Positions 8,240 through 16,756 of a DNA stretch of 64,000 nucleotides are shown here, one piece after another; position 1 is the stretch's first letter; each line of letters begins with the position of its first letter. The notes below the pieces were generated by a model. That model was not told where the DNA came from. It did not search any database and was given only the letters and a program-made list of their open reading frames with translations. The stretch lies in contig NZ_CP014232.1 of assembly GCF_001553935.1 (NCBI RefSeq), positions 2,852,001-2,916,000 on the forward strand. Reading direction: 5' to 3'. The position numbers were made by a program, and so were the translations under genes. The stretch is from Actinomyces oris (GTDB lineage: Bacteria; Actinomycetota; Actinomycetes; Actinomycetales; Actinomycetaceae).

Positions 8240-8253
8240 GGTATTTAACCGTA
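8237..8253. promoter_or_regulatory. Palindrome upstream of the siderophore operon
   Basis: TACGGTATTTAACCGTA is a perfect 6-bp inverted repeat around a 5-nt AT centre. It overlaps the end of the iron box and lies just after a possible -10 TATGAT (minus strand, 8260–8255). It may be a second operator or a separate half of the iron-regulated promoter. No regulator can be named. Confidence 0.35.
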
Positions 8254-8269
8254 TCATACCCAGGACAAA

Positions 8270-8306
8270 GCGGTGGGGCCCACGCAGTTCGCGTGGGCCC
8301 CACCGC
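8270..8306 (-). terminator. Strong hairpin terminator after the acidic-protein gene
   Basis: A perfect 16-bp GC-rich stem (8270–8285 with 8291–8306) has a 5-nt loop. On the minus strand it is followed by a short T-rich run (CTTTGTCC), so it fits an intrinsic terminator for the gene ending at 8353. It insulates the siderophore promoter from upstream transcription. Confidence 0.75.
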
Positions 8307-8352
8307 CGAGAGATGTGCTGAGGAACGTCGTCCGTCCAGCCAGGGACCTCAG

Positions 8353-8676
8353 TCAGTCCTCGTCGTCGTAGTCCTCATCATCGTCATCATCGCTGTCGTC
8401 GTAGTCGTCGTCATCCTCGTCGTACTCGCCGTCGTCGTAGTCCTCATCATCGTCATCGTCGTCCTCATCGTCGCCATCTGAGTCGAAGGCCTCGAAGGGG
8501 AGCTCGATGCCGTATGCGGTGAACAGCGAGTCGTCGTAGGTGAAGAAGGCGTCCTGGAGGGCGTTCTCGGCCGCGACCACGGCCGGGGAGAGCTCGTCAC
8601 CGGTCGCGGCAGCATCCAGGTGCGCCTCGAAGGCGGCAATGAGTCGGTTGAGTGCGGACCGCGGATCGTTCGTCAT
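8353..8676 (-). CDS. Small protein with a long Asp/Glu/Tyr C-terminal tail
   Basis: A 107-aa protein. Residues 1–65 resemble a small helical domain (NRLIAAFEAHLDAA, then AENALQDAFFTYDDSLFTAYGIELPFE). The last 40 residues are almost entirely Asp, Glu and Tyr, encoded by GAC/GAT/GAG repeats. Related primase-associated-like acidic proteins occur in Actinomyces genomes, but no function is assigned here. The ATG at 8676 follows the -10-like TAGTGT (8689–8684) by 7 nt (leaderless); a GTG at 8685 is less likely. A polyacidic tail could mimic DNA or bind cations. It is a single-gene unit with its own terminator. Confidence 0.6.
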   Translation of the reverse strand: MTNDPRSALNRLIAAFEAHLDAAATGDELSPAVVAAENALQDAFFTYDDSLFTAYGIELPFEAFDSDGDDEDDDDDDEDYDDGEYDEDDDDYDDSDDDDDEDYDDED

Positions 8677-8747
8677 GTGGGACACACTACCGGCTATCCC
8701 CCGCGCAGCGCACAGGCGAACGGCGTTGCCCGGCCACGTCGACCCGA

Positions 8748-9848
8748 TCAGGCCTCCGACTCGACTCCCAGCTCCTGACGGATGAAGCCCAGGAAGAGGT
8801 CCTCTCCCTTGATCTTGCTGGTCTCTTCGGGGCCGACGACGACGCGCACACCGTCGCGCAGGATCTGGGAGGCACCGCCGTCGGGCCCCAGGGGCAGGAT
8901 GATCCGCTCGGTTCCGGGCGTGTAGGTCGCGGAGGGCTCGCGGCCCGCGATCATGTCGGCGATGTTGCTGGCGACCACTCGGGCATGGGCGCGGGCGGCG
9001 TCGGCGCGCTTGGACTCGCGCACGTCGGTGATGTCTCCGATGGCCCAGACACCGGGGTGGTCCACCACGCGCAGGTACTCGTCGACGCGGATCGTGCCGT
9101 CGTAGTGGCGCACCTCGTCATAGTCCTCGCTGAGGAATCCGGTGGCGGCCGCCGAGCCGTAGGCACGGAACCACATGTCGGCCTCGAGCTGGCGCCCGCC
9201 CTGGGTGGTGACCCGGAAGGGCGAGAGCACGCCGACGTCGACCGGGGGCAGGAAGCTGAGGGAGTCACCGGTGAGGATCTCCACTCCGCGCTGGGTGAGC
9301 TGGTCGGCGATGGCCTCACGAATCTCCGGCTTGTAGTCACCGGCGGGCAGAATCCTGTCGGCGGCCTCCAGCATGGTCACCTTGACCTGCGGGAAGGCCG
9401 AGGTGATCTCACCGGCCAGCTCGATGCCGACGGCGCCGGCGCCCAAGATGAGCACTCGCGAGGACTGCTCGAGGTTGGCGTGAACGCGCTCGATACGGGC
9501 CTTGGCGATGACGGAGGAGGACTCCATGTGCTTGGCGGGGAAGGGGTAGGCGGTCCCGGTGGCCAGCACCAGGTAGTCGGCCTCGATCTGCCCGTGACCG
9601 GAGACCTCGACGGTGGTGCCTCGCACGGTCAGCGCCGTTCCGTGAACGACGCGCCCGTTGGTGAGGAGTTTGTCGTAGGGCAGGAAGATCTTCTCCGCCC
9701 AGTCACGGTCGACCGCAGCGCGCAGCGCCGCGGCGTGGCTGACGAAGGTGTCCTTCTGCTCCACGAGGGTGACCTCGGCGACGTCGTCGAGGGCCTTGGC
9801 GGCGGTGATGCCACCGTATCCACCGCCGACGATGGTGACGCGAGCCAT
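8748..9848 (-). CDS. NADH dehydrogenase/AIF-like FAD-dependent oxidoreductase
   Basis: A 366-aa two-dinucleotide-binding-domain flavoprotein. The N-terminus GGGYGGITAAKAL binds FAD, the second Rossmann motif LILGAGAVGIELAGEI (around residue 133) binds NAD(P)H, and VWAIGDITD is the C-terminal FAD motif. It belongs to the pyr_redox_2 family close to type II NADH dehydrogenases and FSP1/AIF proteins. It has no redox-active CxxC and no obvious membrane anchor, so the electron acceptor is unknown. The ribosome site AAGGAA precedes the ATG at 9848. It is downstream of the M3 peptidase gene on the same strand but separated by 48 nt. Confidence 0.82.
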   Translation of the reverse strand: MARVTIVGGGYGGITAAKALDDVAEVTLVEQKDTFVSHAAALRAAVDRDWAEKIFLPYDKLLTNGRVVHGTALTVRGTTVEVSGHGQIEADYLVLATGTAYPFPAKHMESSSVIAKARIERVHANLEQSSRVLILGAGAVGIELAGEITSAFPQVKVTMLEAADRILPAGDYKPEIREAIADQLTQRGVEILTGDSLSFLPPVDVGVLSPFRVTTQGGRQLEADMWFRAYGSAAATGFLSEDYDEVRHYDGTIRVDEYLRVVDHPGVWAIGDITDVRESKRADAARAHARVVASNIADMIAGREPSATYTPGTERIILPLGPDGGASQILRDGVRVVVGPEETSKIKGEDLFLGFIRQELGVESEA

Positions 9849-9896
9849 ATTGTGTTCCTTCCGGTGATGAGAGGGTGAAGAAGCGAACTGCGCCCG

Positions 9897-11948
9897 TCAG
9901 GCAAGTCCGCGACGTTGAAGAAGAGGCAGGATGCCGGGTTCACGCCCAGTGAAGGCCCGATAGGAGACCAGGGGGTCTCGACAGTCGCCGCGGGAGAGGA
10001 ACTCGCGACGGAAGATCTCTCCGGCCCGACGATTCAGGCCGAGATCGCCGTCGATCGCGCCGTCAGTGGTGAACCACTCGATGGCATCGGCGTCCATGAC
10101 CTCGCTCCAGATGTAGGCGTAGTAGGCGGCGCTGTAGCCCCCGGCGAAGACGTGGGAGAAGTAGATGGAGCGGTAGCGGGGAGGCACGAGCGCGTCATCG
10201 ACTCCGGCCTGGGCCAGGGCCCGGTGCTCGAAGTCCTCCACCTCGGCAACGTCTCCGGGAACCTCGTCGGGGGCCAGAGTGTGCCAGGCCTGGTCGAGCA
10301 GAGCGGCCCCCAAGTACTCGGTGGTGGCGTAGCCCTGGCCGAAGGTGCCCTGGCCGCGCAGCTGCTCGGCGAGGTCGGAGGGCATGGGCTCGCCGGTGTC
10401 CACGTGGCGCGCGTAGGAGGACAGCACCTCGGGGTGAAGCGCCCACTTCTCGTTGACCTGGCTGGGGAACTCGACGACGTCGCGGGGCACGGCCGTTCCG
10501 GAGGCCGAGGGGTAGCGGGCCTGGGAGAACAGGGCATGCAGAGCGTGCCCGAACTCGTGGAAGCACGTAACGACCTCATCCCAGGTCAGCAGGACCCGGC
10601 CGGAGGTGGGCTGCTCGATATTGCAACAGTTGATGACGACCGGCTTGCGGCCGGTGAGCGTTGAGCCGGTGACGAGGCTGTCCATCCAGGCGCCGCCGGA
10701 CTTGCCCGCCCGGGCGTAGTAGTCGCCGACGAACAGACCCAGGACCGGCGCCTGGGCGTCCTCACCGTCGCGCACCTCCCAGACCTTCACGCCCGGGGCG
10801 TACATGTGCTCGGCCAGGTCCTCGCGCTCGTGGAAGGTGATGCCGTAGAGGCGGTTGGCGGCGTAGAAGACCCCCTTGGTGACCACGCTCCACAGCTCCA
10901 GGTAGGGGGCCAGCACCTCGTCGTCGACGCCGAAGCGCTCCTTGCGCTCAGCGGCCTCGTAGAGGGGCCAGTCGGCGGGCCCGAAGGTCTCACCGGCCTG
11001 GGTCTGCGGATCCAGGTCCATGCGGGCGGCGTAGACCTGAGCGTCAGCGCGGGCGTTGTCCATGGCCGGCGTAGTGAGCCGGGCGAGCAGCTCTGAGACC
11101 GCCTCGGTGGTGCGGGCGGCCGACTCCGCGGCCACGAGGGCGGCGTGGTGCGGGAAGCCCAGGAGGACGGCCCGTTCGGCGCGCAGCCGGGCGAGTTCCA
11201 GAACGATGCCGCGGGTGTCGCCGAAGGCGCCCTGCTCCCCCAGCCCTCGACTCATGGACGTCTTCAGCAGGGCGAGCCTGGCGCCGTGGGGCCGGGTGGT
11301 GGCCAGGGCCGGCGGCACCGTGACGTTGGTGACACCGGCCGCGTGCATGGCCTCGGTGACCAGGACGGAGAAACGCATCTTGAGCGCGTTGACGCGGGCG
11401 TTGATCTCCTTGAGCGCCTGCGTGTCCGCTTGGTCCAGGCCGACGCCGTTGCGTTCGAACTCCTCGACGGTCAGGCGGATGAGGCGGGCGGCCTCAGCAT
11501 CGATGACGGTGCCGTCGGCGTCGCGCGCGGCCTGCCCCTCAGGGGCTTGGGACACGAGCTCGTCGAGCGCCTTGAAACGTCGGTAGAGACGAGAGTCGAG
11601 GTGATAGGCGTCGGAGTGGGCCGCCAACTCGGGGGCCAGGGCCTCCTCGAGCTCGTCGAGGTCCGGGCAGTCGGTGGCGGAGGTCAGAGCGTCCAGCACC
11701 GTCAGCGCCCGCTCCAGCAGCTCTCCGGATCGCTCCAACGCCTCGACGGTGTTGGCGATCGTGGGTGCGTCCTCGTTGGAGGCGATCGCCTCCCACTCCT
11801 GGCGCTCGGCAGCCATCCCGGCGCGGATGGCCGGTTCGATGTCGGCGTGGTCCACGGCTGTGAAGCCGGGCAGGCCGAGATCGAGCGGCCATGGCTTGGC
11901 GAAGACGTTCGACTCCGGGAGGTCGGTGCCGTCGGTGGTCTCGCTCAT
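9897..11948 (-). CDS. M3-family zinc metallopeptidase (peptidyl-dipeptidase Dcp type)
   Basis: A 683-aa protein of the size of bacterial Dcp/oligopeptidase A. HEFGH at residues 464–468, in the sequence TCFHEFGHALHALFSQ, is the zinc-binding catalytic motif, and the C-terminal FSHVFAGGYSAAYYAYIWSEVMDADA is the family's substrate-binding block. It has no signal peptide, so it degrades short peptides in the cytoplasm. The start ATG at 11948 encodes an acidic N-terminus and follows a CACGAT -10-like hexamer by about 6 nt. Confidence 0.92.
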   Translation of the reverse strand: MSETTDGTDLPESNVFAKPWPLDLGLPGFTAVDHADIEPAIRAGMAAERQEWEAIASNEDAPTIANTVEALERSGELLERALTVLDALTSATDCPDLDELEEALAPELAAHSDAYHLDSRLYRRFKALDELVSQAPEGQAARDADGTVIDAEAARLIRLTVEEFERNGVGLDQADTQALKEINARVNALKMRFSVLVTEAMHAAGVTNVTVPPALATTRPHGARLALLKTSMSRGLGEQGAFGDTRGIVLELARLRAERAVLLGFPHHAALVAAESAARTTEAVSELLARLTTPAMDNARADAQVYAARMDLDPQTQAGETFGPADWPLYEAAERKERFGVDDEVLAPYLELWSVVTKGVFYAANRLYGITFHEREDLAEHMYAPGVKVWEVRDGEDAQAPVLGLFVGDYYARAGKSGGAWMDSLVTGSTLTGRKPVVINCCNIEQPTSGRVLLTWDEVVTCFHEFGHALHALFSQARYPSASGTAVPRDVVEFPSQVNEKWALHPEVLSSYARHVDTGEPMPSDLAEQLRGQGTFGQGYATTEYLGAALLDQAWHTLAPDEVPGDVAEVEDFEHRALAQAGVDDALVPPRYRSIYFSHVFAGGYSAAYYAYIWSEVMDADAIEWFTTDGAIDGDLGLNRRAGEIFRREFLSRGDCRDPLVSYRAFTGREPGILPLLQRRGLA

Positions 11949-12006
11949 GGGCCCATCGTGCCATGAGCCCAGGGCATCTCAAGCACAACCTGCAGACATT
12001 CGTGGG

Positions 12007-12576
12007 TCATTGGTCCTTATCGGAGGGCTTGAAGAGCTTCTCATCGGGCGGGTTTCCCGCCGCTAAAGACACAATGAGCTCGGCGATGTCGGGCTCATCG
12101 GGATTGCGGCTACGGCTGTCGACAGCGCGGTTCGCCCACCATCCGTCCACGGCCAGCAGCGCCACGCGCTGCATCGCGGTGAGCTCGTCCACCTCGCCGA
12201 TCCACTCGTCGCGCAGCACGTCCCAGGCCTTCTTGATCGTCTCGGCCTGCGACGTCGTCGAGAGCATGAAGCTGACCTCTCCGGGGAGGATCTCGCCGTC
12301 GAGGACGGAGCGCGTCAGGGCCTCGATGCGCTCGGTGCGGCTCGCCTCGTCTAGTGGCTTGCCCAGTGCCTCCAGCGCCTCGGCTCGCCACCGCTCCTGG
12401 AAGGCCGCAGCGATGCCCTCCAGGAGCTCGGTCTTAGTGCGGAAGTGGTATATGACTCCACCTCGGGTCAGTCCGACGTGCTCGGCCAGGGCGTCGAAGG
12501 TGAGGGCATCGAAGCCGTCTCGGTGGGCGAGCTCGAGCGCCCCAGTGATGATGCAGTCCCGTTTCGAGGTTCTCAT
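12007..12576 (-). CDS. TetR-family repressor paired with MFS efflux pump
   Basis: A 189-aa regulator. The N-terminal helix-turn-helix (ALTFDALAEHVGLTRGGVIYHFRTKTELLEGI, about residues 24–55) is typical of TetR; the C-terminal half would bind the inducer. Its ATG overlaps the stop codon of the MFS gene by 4 nt (ATGA), so both are made from one mRNA. The palindrome over the MFS promoter (14100–14118) is the likely operator, which would make this an autoregulated efflux module that responds to a pump substrate. The ligand is unknown. Confidence 0.85.
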   Translation of the reverse strand: MRTSKRDCIITGALELAHRDGFDALTFDALAEHVGLTRGGVIYHFRTKTELLEGIAAAFQERWRAEALEALGKPLDEASRTERIEALTRSVLDGEILPGEVSFMLSTTSQAETIKKAWDVLRDEWIGEVDELTAMQRVALLAVDGWWANRAVDSRSRNPDEPDIAELIVSLAAGNPPDEKLFKPSDKDQ

Positions 12577-14099
12577 ACGGTCTCCTCACTCGCCTCGCTC
12601 GTGGCCGGAACATGGCGTGCGGCCATGACGCCCGCGCCCAGGAGGATGACGGCGGCGATCACGGCCGTGGCCTGCATGGCGCAGGTGAACGCCTCCCGGG
12701 CCTGGACCATCAGCCCGACCTGCCCGGGGTCGCTCGGGTCGATGGCACCAGCCAGGGTGGCCAGGGACTGCTCGGCGGCCTCGGCCACCCGCTGCGGAAG
12801 ACTGGAGGGGGCGGGCCCGAGCAGCAGCCGGTAGCCGACGTCCTGAATCGTGCCGAGCACCGCGATCCCCAGGGCGACGCCCAGCTCGAGACCGGTCTCG
12901 GAGATGGCCGAGGCCGCTCCTGCCCGGTCCGCCGGCACCGCCCCCAGGACCGCTCCGGTGGAGACCGTGGAGGCCAGGCCGATGCCTGCGCCGATGACGA
13001 GCAGACCGATGCCGATGACCATGATCCCGCCGTAGGACTCCCCCAGCGCGACCACGACCAGCCCCACTGCGGCCACCAGCAGGCCGATTCCGAGCGCCCG
13101 GCCGTTGCCCAGCCGGCGCACCACCACGGCGACGGCCGCGACCACAACGATGGAGGCCAGTGACGCGGGCAGCTCAGTCAAGCCGGCTCGGAGTGTGGAG
13201 TAGCCCCGGACGAGCTGGAGGTACTGGGAGAAGAAGTACAGCAGGCCGGCCAACGCGAAGATCGCCAGGACGCTCGTCGCGATCGCCCAGGTGAATGCCG
13301 GCCGCCGGAAGAGCTCGACGTCGATCAACGGCGTGGCCAGCGTGCGCTGACGCCTGATGAACAGCCAGCCGGTGGCCAAGCCGCCGACCAGTGCTGCGAT
13401 CGCAACGACGGTGAGGCCATCGTGCGCGAAGGACTTGACGGCGTAGGTGATCGGCACGATGGCCAGGACCGACAGGACCACTGAGGCCAGGTCCACCGGG
13501 GCTCCCTGAGCGTTCTTGGACTCCGGCAGGAGCCACAGGCCCGAGACGATGACCGCCGCCATGACCGGGACGTTGATGAGGAAGACGCTGCCCCACCAGA
13601 AGTGCTCGAGCAGGACTCCGCCCACCAGGGGCCCTAGGACGGTGCCACCGGAGCTGCCGGCGGACCAGATCGCAATGGCGGTGGTGCGGTGGCGGGCGTC
13701 GGGGAAGATGTTACGGATGAGGGAGAGGGTGGAGGGCATGATCGTGGCGCCGCCGACGCCCAGAAGGGCTCGGGCGGCGATAAGGGCTCCCGCGCTGGGA
13801 GCGAAGGCCGCCATGATGCTGGCCGTTCCGAAGCCGAGCGTCCCAATGAGCAGGAGGCGTCGCCGACCGATACGGTCGGCGACATTGCCCATGGTGACCA
13901 GCAGACCCGCCAGGGTGAAGGAGTAGATGTCACCGATCCACAGCAACTGGCTGGCCGTTGGGCTCAGGTCCGCACTCAGCGAGGGGATGGCCAGAGCCAG
14001 CACCGTGGAGTCGATGGCCAGCAGGGTCACGGCCAGGGTCAGGACGGCCAGGGCCGCCCAGGCGCGAAGTCCAGGAGTACGAGTCACGACCAGAACCAT
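12573..14099 (-). CDS. MFS multidrug efflux transporter, DHA2 (EmrB/QacA) family
   Basis: A 508-aa transporter with about 14 membrane segments. Motif A GNVADRIGRRRLLLIG follows helix 2, and the drug-H+ antiporter motif LGVGGATIMPSTLSLI lies in helix 4. The D1 motif around LLAIDSTVLALAIPSLS is typical of QacA/EmrB. It probably exports cationic or lipophilic drugs. The ATG at 14099 is used here; a GTG at 14108 lies only 2 nt from the -10 box TATACT. It is the first gene of an operon with tetR. Confidence 0.88.
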   Translation of the reverse strand: MVLVVTRTPGLRAWAALAVLTLAVTLLAIDSTVLALAIPSLSADLSPTASQLLWIGDIYSFTLAGLLVTMGNVADRIGRRRLLLIGTLGFGTASIMAAFAPSAGALIAARALLGVGGATIMPSTLSLIRNIFPDARHRTTAIAIWSAGSSGGTVLGPLVGGVLLEHFWWGSVFLINVPVMAAVIVSGLWLLPESKNAQGAPVDLASVVLSVLAIVPITYAVKSFAHDGLTVVAIAALVGGLATGWLFIRRQRTLATPLIDVELFRRPAFTWAIATSVLAIFALAGLLYFFSQYLQLVRGYSTLRAGLTELPASLASIVVVAAVAVVVRRLGNGRALGIGLLVAAVGLVVVALGESYGGIMVIGIGLLVIGAGIGLASTVSTGAVLGAVPADRAGAASAISETGLELGVALGIAVLGTIQDVGYRLLLGPAPSSLPQRVAEAAEQSLATLAGAIDPSDPGQVGLMVQAREAFTCAMQATAVIAAVILLGAGVMAARHVPATSEASEETV

Positions 14100-14118
14100 A
14101 CTATACACACAGTATAGT
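14100..14118 (-). promoter_or_regulatory. Palindromic operator over the MFS–tetR promoter
   Basis: ACTATACACACAGTATAGT is a perfect 7-bp inverted repeat with a 5-nt centre. It ends one base before the MFS start codon and includes the -10-like TATACT (minus strand, 14116–14111). TetR dimers bind such symmetrical sites, so binding would block RNA polymerase. The cognate regulator is probably the co-transcribed TetR at 12007–12576. Confidence 0.65.
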
Positions 14119-14142
14119 TATGGCCGCGTCGCAGGGCTCCTC

Positions 14143-15282
14143 TCAGCGCAGGCGGCGACGGCGCAGCACAGCCTCCACATTCGGAGGGAAGTAGTCCGGC
14201 CCCTTGAGGACCTTGCCGTCCTCGCGGTAGACCGGCTTGCCGTCGGCACCCAGCTTGGACATGTTGGAACGCTGCACCTCGGCGAGCACGGCCGCCAGGT
14301 CGATCCCGGTCTCCAAGGCCATGCCGTAGATGACGTAGATGAGGTCCGCCAGGGCGTCGGCAGCCTCGACGGTGTCGCGAGCGCCGTCGTCGGCGGCCAC
14401 GGCGCGGAGGTAGCTCGACTCGAGCTCGGCGCGTGCGGCCTGCCCGTAGACGGCGCCGACGAGCTCGGAGAACTCCTCGGCGATGAGACTCATGCGCATG
14501 TCGAGGCTCTCTCGCTCGAGGTTGGCGCCGTCGGTCTGGACGGGAAGTCCGTAGACGTGGTGGAAGCGGCGCACCAGGGCCTCGGGATCGTCGCCCTCCC
14601 TCTCTCCGACGCCGTCGTGAGCCACCAGGGGAAGGACACCGTCTGAGTCAACGGGGCCATCCCAGGGGGCGCGCGGCTCACGCGGGTCGTCGGGCAGCAG
14701 GGTGGCGATCCAGCCGTCATGGAGCCGACCGTCGTTGGGCAGGAAGCGGCGCACTCGCCCTTCCCGCTGGAAGCCGAGGGACCAGGCGACCTTCCAGGAG
14801 GCCCAGTTGGGCACGGAGCCGTGGCTCGTCTCATGGATGTCGCAGCGCCATCTCAGCGCGGACAGGCTTAGGGGGCCGTTCGGGTCGAAGGCCATATCGA
14901 TGAGGGCGGCGACGGCTCGAGTCATGGTTCCGCGCCCACGCGCCGCAGCAGCGAGCCAGTAACCGACCTCGCCGGTCCGAGCGCCCTCAGGGCCACTCAG
15001 GGTGATGCCGAGCATGCCCACCAGGTGCGCAGAGGCACCGGCGTCGGCCTCGCGGATCGCCCAGGTGAGCTCGCGCCCCTCGCTCCAGCCCTTGGCCACG
15101 ACCTGCTCGACGAAGAACTCGGCGTCGCTACGTTGGTAGTTGCGAGGGACGAAGGTCCACTGCTGAATGTCCGCATCCTGGCAAATCTCGGTGATGCAGT
15201 CGAGGTCGTCACCGGTCGGGACCGACAGGACGAGTGCGGGCAGGTCGCCGTGAGCAGCAACGGTCATCTCAAAGGAGTCCAT
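14143..15282 (-). CDS. GNAT acetyltransferase fused to MazG-like NTP pyrophosphohydrolase domain
   Basis: A 379-aa two-domain protein. Residues about 15–200 form a RimJ/RimL-type GNAT domain, with an acetyl-CoA-binding loop around 114–124 (ARGRGTMTRAV) and the family's VPNWASWKVAWSLGFQREGRVRRF block. Residues about 235–365 look like an all-alpha MazG/PRA-PH domain: EExxE at 269–273, E306, D309 and D313 as metal ligands, and the tail SKLGADGKPVYREDGKVLKGPDYFPP seen in stand-alone MazG-like proteins. The joint activity is unknown. The ATG at 15282 follows the -10-like TAGCAT by 8 nt (leaderless). Confidence 0.75.
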   Translation of the reverse strand: MDSFEMTVAAHGDLPALVLSVPTGDDLDCITEICQDADIQQWTFVPRNYQRSDAEFFVEQVVAKGWSEGRELTWAIREADAGASAHLVGMLGITLSGPEGARTGEVGYWLAAAARGRGTMTRAVAALIDMAFDPNGPLSLSALRWRCDIHETSHGSVPNWASWKVAWSLGFQREGRVRRFLPNDGRLHDGWIATLLPDDPREPRAPWDGPVDSDGVLPLVAHDGVGEREGDDPEALVRRFHHVYGLPVQTDGANLERESLDMRMSLIAEEFSELVGAVYGQAARAELESSYLRAVAADDGARDTVEAADALADLIYVIYGMALETGIDLAAVLAEVQRSNMSKLGADGKPVYREDGKVLKGPDYFPPNVEAVLRRRRLR

Positions 15283-15401
15283 GGAGGCCGATGCTAACGC
15301 CTCTACCTCGCCCCACTCGTGATGATCCGCTCGAATTCCTCTCCCAGGTCATTTCATGGGCCTATGCTCGAGGATGATGTCCCCTAACGAGAAGAGCCTG
15401 A

Positions 15402-16754
15402 GTGACTACCGCCCCCACGCCTGAGAGCCGACGCCATGGTCCCGCCATCCCCCACTGGATGCTGCCCTCGGTGCGAGTACGCAGACGCGGCGATGTCATC
15501 ACGGTCGAGCAGCGGGTCCCGGCCCGTGTGGAGAGTATTCAGACACGCAGCAGTTACGACTCACCTCGTCGCGGCTACGTGAAGCACCATGACATTCCGA
15601 GCTTCGAGTCCGGCCTGGGATCCCCGACCGGCCTTGCCCTCGTCAAGGAGCGTCTGACTGTTCCGGCCAGTGCGGCGAGTGAGCAGCAGGTTCGTCAAGC
15701 CGTCGACCACGCCATCGCCGCCTACAACCCGGGCACGGCGGCGCTGACCGTTCAGCTCAGCCGAGATGCGCTGCTGCGACTGCTGCAGACTGTCTTCTTA
15801 CTGGGAATAGCGGGATTCGGTCTGTACTTTATCGTCATCCCCTCCTTTCAAAGTACCTCAAGCGCGCCTCCAGGAGGTCCTTTCGCCGGTTTCCAAAACC
15901 TCTTGGTAGCCTTCTCCGGTATTTTGATCCTCATAGCGGTCGCCCTCGCAGTCGTCTGCGCTCGTACCGCATGGGCCCTGCGCACTCCGAGGTTCGTGGC
16001 AGAGGAGCAGTGGGGGCTGTTGCGTCAGACCCTGACCCAGCTAGCAGGCCAGGAGCCCGGCTCGTCGCGCCCCCTGGACATTGAGGCGGGTCTGCGCCGT
16101 GATCTCATCACTCACCCCAACGGAGAGTCCCTCGCGCGAGGAGTCACCCGTGACGGGCGCATAGGTCCCCCGTGGCCGGATGCCTATGACGTCGCCAAGC
16201 GCGTCAGACAGGGCCGGCGCGCCCTGGTCGGCATGACCGTCTTCGCCTCAGTCTTCCTGAGCGTGGGGGTTCTGATCTTCCTGCTGTTGATAGCCACCGG
16301 GCAGCTCACGCTCATTCCCTTGCTCTTCGGCGTCAGCATTTTCGGTGCGATCGTGTCCCACATCTCCAAGCGGTGTGACCGTCTCCTCGTGTCTTATCCC
16401 AGCACGATGCCAGGAGGAGAAGAGCCCCAGGAGCTCAGCTGGGCGGATATCGACACCGCCTCCTTGCCCGCGTGGTGCGATGCGCGCCGGCGCGAGCGCT
16501 ACTGGAACCTTGTTGCGATCGTGTTCCTGGTTGAGTTCGTTGTGGCTGTCCTTGCCATATTCGCTTCTGTGATGCTGAATCAGACTGCGTTCTCGGCCGG
16601 CTCCTCCCCGCAGGATGCTCGCACCCACGCGCTGATATGGAACTCGGTCCTTGCGCTGGTTGTCATCGCTGCGGCACTCGCCACCGTTGTGATCGGCAGG
16701 CACTGGATTCAGAAGAAGGACAGCGAGCTGCGCCATCAAGCAGGACTGCTCTGA
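15402..16754 (+). CDS. Six-TM membrane protein of unknown function
   Basis: A 450-aa protein not recognised. About 125 residues of hydrophilic N-terminus precede likely membrane segments at about 130–148, 166–187, 275–298, 302–320, 368–391 and 410–432, so the helices form three hairpins separated by soluble loops of 90 and 50 residues. No catalytic motif is evident. The start is GTG at 15402, with TAACGA 10–15 nt upstream as a possible -10. It has no operon partner: the next gene converges on it with a 2-nt gap. Confidence 0.6.
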   Translation: MTTAPTPESRRHGPAIPHWMLPSVRVRRRGDVITVEQRVPARVESIQTRSSYDSPRRGYVKHHDIPSFESGLGSPTGLALVKERLTVPASAASEQQVRQAVDHAIAAYNPGTAALTVQLSRDALLRLLQTVFLLGIAGFGLYFIVIPSFQSTSSAPPGGPFAGFQNLLVAFSGILILIAVALAVVCARTAWALRTPRFVAEEQWGLLRQTLTQLAGQEPGSSRPLDIEAGLRRDLITHPNGESLARGVTRDGRIGPPWPDAYDVAKRVRQGRRALVGMTVFASVFLSVGVLIFLLLIATGQLTLIPLLFGVSIFGAIVSHISKRCDRLLVSYPSTMPGGEEPQELSWADIDTASLPAWCDARRRERYWNLVAIVFLVEFVVAVLAIFASVMLNQTAFSAGSSPQDARTHALIWNSVLALVVIAAALATVVIGRHWIQKKDSELRHQAGLL

Positions 16755-16756
16755 GC

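Noticed and set aside
8356..8480. Tandem GAC/GAT trinucleotide repeats considered as a CRISPR-like or microsatellite locus.
   Set aside because: They encode the acidic C-terminus of the gene at 8353–8676 in a single frame, and there are no spacers.
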